A stretch of 6,297 nucleotides of DNA, from the NCBI GenBank assembly GCA_946478775.1, contig CAMLDR010000223.1, forward strand, positions 1 through 6,297. The letters run 5' to 3'. The position numbers were made by a program, and so were the translations under genes. Position 1 is the stretch's first letter. The number at the start of each line of letters is the position of its first letter. The notes under the pieces were generated by a model that was not told the DNA's origin, searched no databases, and worked only from the letters and a program-made list of their open reading frames with translations. Positions 1-6,297 of this stretch are shown piece by piece. The stretch is from an uncultured Flavobacteriales bacterium (GTDB taxonomy: Bacteria > Bacteroidota > Bacteroidia > Flavobacteriales > Crocinitomicaceae).

Positions 1-47
1 GAGATAAGCTGGTGTGACTGGAGTTCAGACGTGTGCTCTTCCGATCT
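1..47. other. Illumina P7-side adapter with index (artefact)
   Basis: This is not genomic DNA. Positions 14-47 match the 34-base Illumina TruSeq read-2/index adapter end to end, finishing in CTCTTCCGATCT at 36-47. Positions 1-5 (GAGAT) match the end of the P7 flow-cell sequence that precedes the index in that adapter. The eight bases between them, 6-13 (AAGCTGGT), sit exactly where an 8-base i7 index belongs. The insert therefore starts at 48. The likely origin is an untrimmed read that ran leftward through a short insert into the adapter and was then assembled into the contig end. The adapter match is from established knowledge of the kit sequence; the assembly history is inference. Confidence 0.97.
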
Positions 48-399
48 GATCATCCATGACTTCCCACATGCTGGTAACCGGGGAATTGAAATTTTTGATG
101 CTGTCTGCACGCTTCTGATCAGCAAATTGATAAAGCACGAAACGGTCCGTACAAACACCGATCAACGGAATTTTCTTTTTGACATGGTCGTAATAATACC
201 AACCGGAAACCGTATGGCTTGTACCATCCTCAAAATAATCCTCAAATTTAAGGTACAAGGTGATCGGGTATTTTTCATCGATCGTTCCGTGAATAACCTG
301 GTCCTGGATTCGAAATTGATCAATATAGACTTTTTTGTCCTGGGCATTTAAAGAAATGGCTGCAAAAAGCAGGAAGAGTAAACTGGTAATTCCTTTCAT
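48..399 (-). CDS. Small exported protein of unknown function, 3' end missing
   Basis: The function is not recognised. The protein starts with a clear Sec signal peptide: Lys at residue 2, a hydrophobic core at about 4-16, and a probable cut after Asn-Ala-Gln at 18-20, a common Bacteroidota pattern. The mature part is beta-rich in appearance. It contains YPITLYL at 44-50 and GWYYYD at 66-71 followed by KKKIPLIG, a pattern I associate from memory with small secreted or lipoprotein-like Bacteroidota proteins. One cysteine lies at 83. There is no lipobox. The ATG lies inside the stop of the upstream gene (ATGA, 396-399), so translation is probably coupled to it. Only 117 codons are genuine; the frame then enters adapter sequence and reads QIGRAHV to a stop at 25-27. 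The true C-terminus lies outside the window. Expression and export are likely; the role is unknown. Confidence 0.8.
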
Positions 400-1427
400 T
401 TGACGCGTCTATTTTGAGTACTTATGACCTCTTCGGTGATTGTTCCTTTCGAATCGGTATATTGAATCGTCACAAGAGGTTTTTCAGCTGTTGATCCGGA
501 AGTGGTGCTTCTAAATTTTTGTGTTGTCGTAAAATTGAACCTGGCAGGAAGCGATTCAAAATCTGACTGCGGAACATATAGAAGTCCTTCCGGTAATCCC
601 CAACTGTATTCTTTGACGATCAAACCACTTGTTTCAGCAGTTATAGTAAGCCCAAGGAGACTTTCACCGATATCTGTGATCTTCGTCTCCCAAACGCTCC
701 CAATCGGATCGTTGTTTTCTTTACAGCTTGCGGCTGAAATATGGAGCATCTGAAACAAAGATTCTCCATCAATCACATACAATCCCTGATAAATCGGCCA
801 ATAATCTTCCGGCGAAACACCATTCGCTTCCCCGCCGTGAATCAAAAAGTAAGTCTTTCCGTTTTTATTGATCATTACCTCATCCACCGGAGAAGCCTGT
901 GTAAATGATCCCTGAAAATTGACAAAAGGTTGAAAATTGAGCAATTTCCATGTTCCGTTCTGTTTCTCAAAATTGGCCAGGCTAAGCAAACCGCGTGTAA
1001 ACCGACCGGTTCCGTCATTCATTTGGGAAGTCGAAAAACTCACAATTGCGCGCAAAGTTCCTTTTTCGGATTGATAGTACAGAATATTGCTGCAGGAAGT
1101 ATAATTGGCGTCAAAGGGCAAAGTTTCTCTTTCGGATTCTTCCACATCTTCAAAAACGATCATTTCCCTTCTAGTGCAGGAAGAACAACTCCAAAAAGCA
1201 GCGGTTTTCCAATCAGATAACTCCGGGTCGTCTTCCTTCATAGGTGCAGGAAAAAACTGAAAAAGGAGTTGCTCTCCGTCCAGGGAATCCGTTCCGTAAT
1301 CCAACGCGTTCAGTTTATTGACATCAAATGAGATATCGATTGGAGAAAAAGTTCCTTCTTCCTGGGAAAAACTTACCAAACCGCCAAAGACGATAAAAAA
1401 ACACAGAAAAGCAGATAATTGACTCAT
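396..1427 (-). CDS. Exported protein of unknown function, 343 aa
   Basis: I do not recognise a family. The N-terminus is a plausible Sec signal peptide: hydrophobic from about residue 6 to 20, with a probable cut after Phe-Ser-Gln at 20-22, followed by the acidic Glu-Glu-Gly. The Cys at 9 lies inside the hydrophobic core and is not a lipobox, so the product is probably periplasmic or secreted rather than a lipoprotein. The mature part has four cysteines, two in a CSSC motif at 81-84 and single ones at 112 and 235, which could form disulfides. The middle (about 125-225) has alternating hydrophobic and polar segments suggesting a beta-rich fold, including a GSFTQASP stretch near 173-180 and GLYVIDG near 215-221. 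No catalytic motif was seen. The ATG has only an A/T-rich leader with no clear Shine-Dalgarno. Its stop overlaps the start of the next gene by four bases, so the two are probably one operon. It is downstream of the efflux operon on the same strand but separated from it by a strong terminator. Confidence 0.85.
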   Translation of the reverse strand: MSQLSAFLCFFIVFGGLVSFSQEEGTFSPIDISFDVNKLNALDYGTDSLDGEQLLFQFFPAPMKEDDPELSDWKTAAFWSCSSCTRREMIVFEDVEESERETLPFDANYTSCSNILYYQSEKGTLRAIVSFSTSQMNDGTGRFTRGLLSLANFEKQNGTWKLLNFQPFVNFQGSFTQASPVDEVMINKNGKTYFLIHGGEANGVSPEDYWPIYQGLYVIDGESLFQMLHISAASCKENNDPIGSVWETKITDIGESLLGLTITAETSGLIVKEYSWGLPEGLLYVPQSDFESLPARFNFTTTQKFRSTTSGSTAEKPLVTIQYTDSKGTITEEVISTQNRRVK

Positions 1428-1492
1428 TTAAAAACAGACTTCAAATCGAAATTACAACTAATTCCGCAATTTTTGAATGGGAAATTCAGGGC

Positions 1493-1525
1493 AAAAAAAA
1501 TCCGGCAGTGATAGTCTGCCGGATT
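1493..1525 (-). terminator. Intrinsic terminator of the efflux operon
   Basis: On the minus strand a perfect 10-bp stem (1516-1525 pairing with 1499-1508, core CTGCCGGATT) encloses a 7-base loop and runs straight into eight T residues (1493-1500, two of which close the stem). It begins 24 bases after the pump gene's stop codon. The T tract lies only on the minus-strand side, so it should act on the efflux operon transcript. This supports separate transcription of the two unknown genes that follow. Confidence 0.93.
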
Positions 1526-1549
1526 CCCATTCATTTGTGCTAGTTAATA

Positions 1550-4500
1550 TTAGATCACTCCGTGAACGGTAGCATCGTCTTCTCCTTCGAGGTTTATTTT
1601 CTTTTTTGTGAATTTTGCTTGCAGTCTATCAACAATGTAATACATCATCGGTACTACAATAATAGTCAAGAACATTGAACTTGTCAAGCCGCCAATCAAA
1701 ATCCATGCTAATCCGTTTTTCCATTCTGCTCCTGAACCCGTTGCGGTTGCAATTGGAATCATCCCCACTACCATGGCAATGGTTGTCATTAAGATCGGAC
1801 GCATACGTTCGCGAACCGATTCTAAAAGCGCATTGTATGTAGATCGTCCTTCCGCTTTCAGGTGGTTGGCAAAATCCACGATCAGGATGGCATTCTTGGC
1901 AACCAACCCTAAGAGCATCAACATTCCGAGCATGGTAAAGATTCCCATGTTCGAAGAAGAAAGATTCAGGGCTAATATTGCGCCGACCAGGGAAACAAAA
2001 ATCGAGAAGATAACCACGAACGGGTAAACAAAGTTGTCATAAAGTGCAACCATGATCAGGTAAACGAGGATCAAACCGATTCCCATTGCCATACCCAAAG
2101 CGCCCATGGATTCTTTCTGGCGTTTTACTTCACCTCCCCAAAGCATGCGAACGTTTTTATCAAGCGGAGCTTTTTTCAAATACTTCGTAATCGAATCTGC
2201 AACCGTTCCGGCAGCAGTTCCCAGAACGTAAGATCTCAAAGTGGTATTCGAAATACGGTTTTTTCGTTCCAGCTGACCATATCCGTTCTCAATGGAGACA
2301 TCTGCGAATTCACCCAAACGAACCTGTTTTCCGTCGTTGGTAACAAAGGCCATTTCTTTGATATTGTCCACGTTGCTTCTGTCATACTTATCCAGCATGA
2401 TGCGGATATCGTACTCTTCTCCTTTGACATCAAAGCGGGCATCGTCATTTCCGGTCAAACCATTCTGAAGCTGCATTCCGACACTTGCAATCGGTAAGCC
2501 TAGCTGTCCCATTTTCTCGCGATCCAAATCGATACGAACTTCCGGAGAAAATTCATCGGTAGAAATACTCGGATCTTTTGCACCCGGAATACTCAAAATG
2601 TGTGTTTTTAATCTTCTCGCCTCTTTCATCAACAGGTCCGAATCATCTGAGGAAAGGAAAATCTCAATCGGTGCTTCTTCCGAATCAACCATTCCCATAT
2701 TCAGGGCTTTCACCTCCACACCCGGATATTTATCCTGGATTTTCTTACGGATTTCACTCATGTAATTCAAAGTCGGATATTTTTTCTGCATATCCTTCTT
2801 CATTTTCACCGTGATCTCTGATCTGTTTTCCTGACCGAAAGAAGCTGCTCCCATTCCGGAAGAAGGTCCGCCGACATTCGCAAAAACGATATCAACCACA
2901 TCCTTCTGAGCAAGGATCATTTGTTCGATTTCCAAAGTGGTGGTGTTGTTCTCTTCGAAAGTAGTACTCTTATCGTATTTCAGTTTGATCATGAATTTTC
3001 CCTGGTCTCCCTGGGCAACAAATTCCTGTCCTACAATTCCAAGTCCCATGGTTGCCATACTTGCAAAGAAGATCGCAAGTACTCCAAGTCCCATAATGAT
3101 TTTATGTCTCAAAGACCAACCAACCAGCTTCACATATCCTTCTGTAAAGGAATGAATAATCTTCTCAAACCAAATAAGGAAGCGCTGGAATGGGTTTTTC
3201 GGGTTCAGTTTCACTTCTTTCGCTAAGCGGGAAGCCAACCAGGGAGTTAGTGTAAAACACACCAATAACGACATCAATGTGGATACAACCACTACGACCG
3301 AAAACTGGCGCAAAATATCTGAAATGGTTCCTTCGATAAAGACCACCGGGGAGAATACCACGACATCCACCAAAGTAATTGCCAATGCGGTAAACCCAAT
3401 CTCATTCCGTCCGTCCAGGGCAGCTTTTCTGCGCCCTTTCCCCATTTGGAGGTGTCGGTAAATATTTTCCAGTACCACGATGGAGTCATCCACGAGAATA
3501 CCGATTACCAAAGACATCGCCAATAAGGTCATCAGGTTCAGGGTGTAACCCAGCATATACATCGCAATGAAAGTAGAGATCAGGGATGCAGGAATGGCAA
3601 TCAATACGATCAAAGCATTTCTAAAGCTGTGCAGGAACAACATCATTACCGCAGCTACCAAAAGTACTGCCAGCTCCAAATCATGTAATACCGCATCCAC
3701 CGATTCAATCGTAGGGATGGAAGTATCCGTAGCTACCGTAAACTTAACGCCTTCTTCTTTGTATTTCTCTTCAATTTCTTTGAACTTTAGCTTTGTAAGG
3801 TTTGCCATATCCACAGCATTCGCATCACTTTGCTTTTTAACACGAAGACCGATACCATTCAAGCCGTTAAAACGGCTCACAGTTACCACATCTTCCGATC
3901 CGTCTGTTACATCAGCTACATCACCCAAACGCACCGAAGAAGTTCCGTCCGTATAAATGATCAGGTTTTTCAAATCGTCTACGGTCTGGAATTTTCCAGC
4001 CAAACGAACAGTCATCTGCTCCGACTCATTTTTCAATTTGCCTGTAGGGAACTCCACGTTTGCAGCTGCCACGATCTGATTCACCTGTCCCAAAGACAAG
4101 CCATACATTTTCAATCGGTCTTTGTCTACATCTACTCTGAAGGCTCTTTTTTCGCCACCAATAACCTGAACCTCTGCAACACCTTTCGTTTGTTTGATCT
4201 GAGGAAGTAATTCCTTGTCCATCAACTCCATAAAATCACGATCATCCATTTTAGTGGCGATCGCACTCACCTGGAGAACAGGGGATGCATTCGGTTCAAT
4301 TTTAGCAATGGTAGGAGCTTTGGCGCCTTCCGGTAAATCATTTAAAACATTGTTGACTTTCCTTTGGGCATCTTCCAGCGCCATATCAATGTCTGCTGAA
4401 GCTTTAAATTCCAGCATAACCACCGATGCATTGTCCATGGAGAAAGTAGTTACCTCTGAAATATTCTCCAAACCACTCAAGGCGTCTTCCAGGGGTTTTG

Positions 4501-4690
4501 CAACCTGCGTTTCTACCGTAGCGGGAGAAGCACCGGGATACAAAGTTGTAATAGTGAGGATTGGCGGAGAGAAATCCGGCAATAGCTCATAGCTCAATTG
4601 ATTATAACTTAGCAGACCTCCACCTATCAGAATTGTAAAGATTACAATAATGAAGGACGGTCTCTTAATGGATAATTCCGTTAATGTCAT
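1550..4690 (-). CDS. RND efflux pump permease, HAE-1/AcrB type
   Basis: This is the inner-membrane, proton-driven pump subunit of a tripartite efflux system. At 1046 aa it is full length for the AcrB/MdtC family. The layout is typical: TM1 at about 12-29, a large periplasmic domain at about 30-335, TM2-TM6 at about 338-490, TM7 at about 530-552, a second periplasmic domain at about 553-860, and TM8-TM12 at about 863-1022. The proton relay appears intact: Asp401-Asp402 in TM4 (GILVDDSIVVLENI), Lys932 in TM10 (GLVAKNAILIVDF), and Arg962 and Thr969 just before and in TM11 (RERMRPILMTT), which align by motif with AcrB D407/D408, K940, R971 and T978. The N-terminal IKRP and the YPGASPATVE segment are family hallmarks. 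The ATG lies 14 bases after the adaptor gene's stop, with only a weak AAGG two bases upstream. Overall similarity favours drug/amphiphile (HAE-1) rather than heavy-metal pumps, since no Met-rich metal path was noticed. The actual substrate is unknown. Confidence 0.97.
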   Translation of the reverse strand: MTLTELSIKRPSFIIVIFTILIGGGLLSYNQLSYELLPDFSPPILTITTLYPGASPATVETQVAKPLEDALSGLENISEVTTFSMDNASVVMLEFKASADIDMALEDAQRKVNNVLNDLPEGAKAPTIAKIEPNASPVLQVSAIATKMDDRDFMELMDKELLPQIKQTKGVAEVQVIGGEKRAFRVDVDKDRLKMYGLSLGQVNQIVAAANVEFPTGKLKNESEQMTVRLAGKFQTVDDLKNLIIYTDGTSSVRLGDVADVTDGSEDVVTVSRFNGLNGIGLRVKKQSDANAVDMANLTKLKFKEIEEKYKEEGVKFTVATDTSIPTIESVDAVLHDLELAVLLVAAVMMLFLHSFRNALIVLIAIPASLISTFIAMYMLGYTLNLMTLLAMSLVIGILVDDSIVVLENIYRHLQMGKGRRKAALDGRNEIGFTALAITLVDVVVFSPVVFIEGTISDILRQFSVVVVVSTLMSLLVCFTLTPWLASRLAKEVKLNPKNPFQRFLIWFEKIIHSFTEGYVKLVGWSLRHKIIMGLGVLAIFFASMATMGLGIVGQEFVAQGDQGKFMIKLKYDKSTTFEENNTTTLEIEQMILAQKDVVDIVFANVGGPSSGMGAASFGQENRSEITVKMKKDMQKKYPTLNYMSEIRKKIQDKYPGVEVKALNMGMVDSEEAPIEIFLSSDDSDLLMKEARRLKTHILSIPGAKDPSISTDEFSPEVRIDLDREKMGQLGLPIASVGMQLQNGLTGNDDARFDVKGEEYDIRIMLDKYDRSNVDNIKEMAFVTNDGKQVRLGEFADVSIENGYGQLERKNRISNTTLRSYVLGTAAGTVADSITKYLKKAPLDKNVRMLWGGEVKRQKESMGALGMAMGIGLILVYLIMVALYDNFVYPFVVIFSIFVSLVGAILALNLSSSNMGIFTMLGMLMLLGLVAKNAILIVDFANHLKAEGRSTYNALLESVRERMRPILMTTIAMVVGMIPIATATGSGAEWKNGLAWILIGGLTSSMFLTIIVVPMMYYIVDRLQAKFTKKKINLEGEDDATVHGVI

Positions 4691-4704
4691 GACCTTAGTT
4701 TATT

Positions 4705-5754
4705 TTAGTTGGTTTTAACATTTGTCTTGTCCTGAAGATTTACCTGACCCTTTACAACGATCTCATCTCCTTTTTTAATTCCGCTGATTACCTCAATGTA
4801 ATCACCATCAGCAGTTCCTGCATTGAATGTCGTTAAATGGGCAACTTTATTGCGAACAACATATACCTGCGGATTTTTGGAAGATCCAACCAAAGCCACA
4901 CGCGGAACTGCAAGTCTCGTTACACTTGCGTTGTTCTTCAAACGAACAGAACCGTACATTCCTGCCATCAATTCTCTTTTCGGGTTTGGAACCGTGATCT
5001 GAACTTTGAAATTGTGAGCCCTGTCTGCAACTACCGAAATATTGGTGATCTTTCCTGCAAATTCCCTGTCTCCGTAAATATCCGCACGAACAGAAACCGC
5101 TTGTCCCAATCTGAATTTCAAAACGTCTCTCTCAGGAACATTTACAGTCAATTTTAAGCTGGCAATATCCGTTAATTCAAACAAAGGTGTTCCCTGTCCG
5201 ACGAAAGATCCCAGGTCGATCATTTTCTTCGTTACAACTCCTGAATAAGGCGCAGTAATGGAAGTGCTTTTGATCTGTTTCTGGATTTGTTTCTTTTGCA
5301 ATTCACCCGACTTAACTCCTAATCGTGTTTTCTCGACCTGAACTCCCGAAACAGCATTTTCTTTCTCCAGGTTGGAATAACGTCTGTCGTCATTTTTCTG
5401 ACCTTCCAAACCAACTTCTGCATTTTCAAGCTGCAATTGCAGCATATCATCGTCCACTTTTGCAAGCAGCTGACCTTGTCTTACCTGGTCACCTTCCTCG
5501 AAGCGGATACTTACCAGTTTTCCGTTCGCATCCGATCCGATTACATTCTGACGAGCCGGTTCAAATGTTCCTAAAAAAGAAAGTGAACTTTCAAATGAAT
5601 GTTCCTGCGGGTAGCCGGTCTTTACCAAAACCGCGGCATTGACATCATTTATAAAAATCTTCGCCTGAACCTCTTTTTGGTTCGTCTTTAGCTTAAACAC
5701 AACTAGTCCTACCAAGACCACTGCTACTACAACTATAATGATAACTCTTTTCAT
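4705..5754 (-). CDS. RND periplasmic adaptor (membrane fusion protein, HlyD/AcrA type)
   Basis: This adaptor would link the RND pump to the TolC-type outer-membrane channel. At 349 aa it is normal for the family. Residues 1-3 (MKR) and a strongly hydrophobic segment at about 4-20 form an N-terminal membrane anchor; there is no lipobox Cys, so it is probably held by a transmembrane helix, unlike lipid-anchored AcrA. The order is: first half-lipoyl motif at about 75-100 (GKLVSIRFEEGDQVRQGQLL), an alpha-helical hairpin at about 101-165 rich in Gln, Glu and Lys, second half-lipoyl at about 166-197 (ITAPYSGVV...), beta-barrel at about 199-272, and a membrane-proximal domain at about 280-340 ending in GIKKGDEIVVKG. 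The hairpin is fairly short. The gene lies 45 bp after the outer-membrane factor and 14 bp before the pump, so the three are almost certainly co-transcribed. The substrate cannot be told from this subunit. Confidence 0.96.
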   Translation of the reverse strand: MKRVIIIVVVAVVLVGLVVFKLKTNQKEVQAKIFINDVNAAVLVKTGYPQEHSFESSLSFLGTFEPARQNVIGSDANGKLVSIRFEEGDQVRQGQLLAKVDDDMLQLQLENAEVGLEGQKNDDRRYSNLEKENAVSGVQVEKTRLGVKSGELQKKQIQKQIKSTSITAPYSGVVTKKMIDLGSFVGQGTPLFELTDIASLKLTVNVPERDVLKFRLGQAVSVRADIYGDREFAGKITNISVVADRAHNFKVQITVPNPKRELMAGMYGSVRLKNNASVTRLAVPRVALVGSSKNPQVYVVRNKVAHLTTFNAGTADGDYIEVISGIKKGDEIVVKGQVNLQDKTNVKTN

Positions 5755-5766
5755 TTCTTTTTTTTT
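5755..5766 (-). promoter_or_regulatory. A-rich translation leader of the adaptor gene
   Basis: The bases just before the adaptor ATG read, on the minus strand, nine A residues followed by GAA and then ATG. There is no GGAGG-like Shine-Dalgarno. An A-rich leader of this type is usual for Bacteroidota, where initiation depends less on anti-Shine-Dalgarno pairing. That it drives translation is inference. The homopolymer is also a place where length errors could occur. Confidence 0.4.
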
Positions 5767-5799
5767 ATGTTATTGGATCTGCCAACGCAGTGCTTTTTC

Positions 5800-6281
5800 T
5801 TATTTAACGCTTCCAATGTTTTTTAAATACTCTAATTCAGCCTGACGCAATTGAACATATGCCAAAACCAGGTTTGTTTGTGCCTGCTGCAAATCCGTAC
5901 TTGCTTTCACGAGGTCATTTGAATCAACCGTTCCTTCGTTATACTGAAGTTCGGTTTGTCTGTAAACACTTTGAGAAAGTTTCAGCTGTTCCTGGGCAAT
6001 TCCCAGGGAATTGACCTGAATCTCTATTTGACGTTTTGCATTTTCAGTCTGCATATGAAGCTGCTGAGTTAACAATTCTTCCTGGTTTTCCAATTTCATA
6101 TGCGAAATCTTGGTAACTTTTTGTTTGTAGTATTTTTCCAAACCGTCAAACAAAGTCCAATCCAACCGAATTCCTAAAAATGCAGCAGGAATTCCCTGGC
6201 GCACATCATCTTTCGGCTGCATATTATAGATATAACTGTATCCCGCAACAAACGAAAGCGAAGGCAAATAAGCCATGTTAT
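5800..6281 (-). CDS. TolC-family outer-membrane efflux protein, C-terminal part only
   Basis: This is the outer-membrane channel subunit of the same tripartite pump; the 5' part is missing because the contig ends. About 160 codons remain, against roughly 430-480 aa for the family. Counting from the first Met in frame (codon 6274-6276), AYLPSLSFVAGYSY at 2-15 and LGIRLDWTLFDG at 34-45 look like the second pair of outer-membrane beta strands. They are followed by a long Gln-rich helical segment at about 48-150 with the conserved Y..G.V.SNDLVKAS.DL..AQ pattern at 112-133 and a final LEYLKNIG. The Met at 6274-6276 is internal, not the start: the frame stays open upstream into adapter sequence, and family alignment by eye needs about 280 or more further residues. 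It is the first of the three efflux genes seen here. Any regulator upstream, such as a TetR-type repressor, would be outside the window. Confidence 0.94.
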
Positions 6282-6297
6282 AGATCGGAAGAGAACA
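6282..6297. other. Illumina adapter remnant at the right end (artefact)
   Basis: Positions 6282-6293 are AGATCGGAAGAG, the common start of Illumina TruSeq adapters read outward from an insert. The next four bases are AACA, where the P7-side adapter has CACA, giving 15 of 16 matches to that adapter. The first A may come from A-tailing or from the insert. The run sits exactly at the contig end and mirrors the left-end adapter, so it is very probably not genomic. The single mismatch could be a read error in a low-coverage tip. Confidence 0.9.

Noticed and set aside
31..351. Plus-strand 106-aa reading frame starting MCSSDL
   Set aside because: Its start codon is inside the adapter and the rest is antisense to the small exported protein gene.
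1442..1469. Possible Bacteroidota promoter for the unknown pair: TTG (1467-1469) with TCGATTTG (1442-1449) on the minus strand, 17 bases apart
   Set aside because: The -7 element (consensus TAnnTTTG) has a mismatch at an important position, the spacing is shorter than usual, and the implied leader would be only about 10 bases. A promoter in 1428-1492 is expected because of the terminator, but this one is not convincing.
3567..4592. Several plus-strand frames of 125-129 aa opposite the pump gene
   Set aside because: They lie antisense to a full-length RND gene with every family motif intact, have no plausible domains or leaders, and overlap each other in different frames. They are shadows of the real coding strand.
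1550..4690. Heavy-metal (CusA-type) assignment of the pump
   Set aside because: No methionine-relay pattern was noticed, and the motifs around TM4 and TM10 read like HAE-1/MdtC-type pumps, so a metal substrate is not supported.
5767..5799. Possible small hairpin in the gap between the TolC-type and adaptor genes
   Set aside because: The stem is only about 4 bp (CTGC/GCAG) with no T tract directly after it, so it is not a terminator and there is no reason to split the operon.
5800..6276. The Met at 6274-6276 as a true start of a short TolC-like protein
   Set aside because: The frame stays open upstream to the contig end, and the visible part corresponds only to the C-terminal half-repeat of the family.

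Overview
The window is about 6.2 kb of bacterial DNA with sequencing-adapter sequence at both ends. All gene content is on the minus strand. Several features point to Bacteroidota, probably a Flavobacteriia-like lineage: signal peptides ending in ...NAQ and ...FSQ, A/T-rich leaders with little Shine-Dalgarno sequence, moderate-to-low GC judged by eye, and an efflux operon ordered outer-membrane factor, then adaptor, then pump. This placement is inference; there is no rRNA or other taxonomic marker in the window.

Layout in transcription order, right to left. Positions 6282-6297 look like Illumina adapter. Positions 5800-6281 hold the C-terminal third or so of a TolC-type outer-membrane efflux protein, whose 5' part is lost at the contig edge. 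A complete HlyD/AcrA-type periplasmic adaptor (4705-5754) and a complete RND inner-membrane pump of the HAE-1/AcrB type (1550-4690) follow, with gaps of 45 and 14 bp. A strong intrinsic terminator (1493-1525) closes this operon. Together the three products would form a proton-driven tripartite efflux system spanning both membranes; the substrate cannot be read from the sequence.

Beyond the terminator lies an apparently separate two-gene unit: a 343-aa exported protein of unknown function (396-1427) and a smaller exported protein (48-399, 3' end missing). They overlap by ATGA, so their translation is probably coupled. Positions 1-47 are Illumina P7-side adapter, including a probable 8-base index; they add a false C-terminus to the last gene.

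The only non-coding stretches are 1428-1549 (terminator plus the upstream region of the unknown pair) and two short intra-operon gaps. No RNA gene, mobile element, CRISPR array or origin was seen. The efflux operon is an ordinary type. The items most worth a second look are the adapter ends, with the false peptides they create, and the unknown exported pair. I found no convincing evidence of a novel system.
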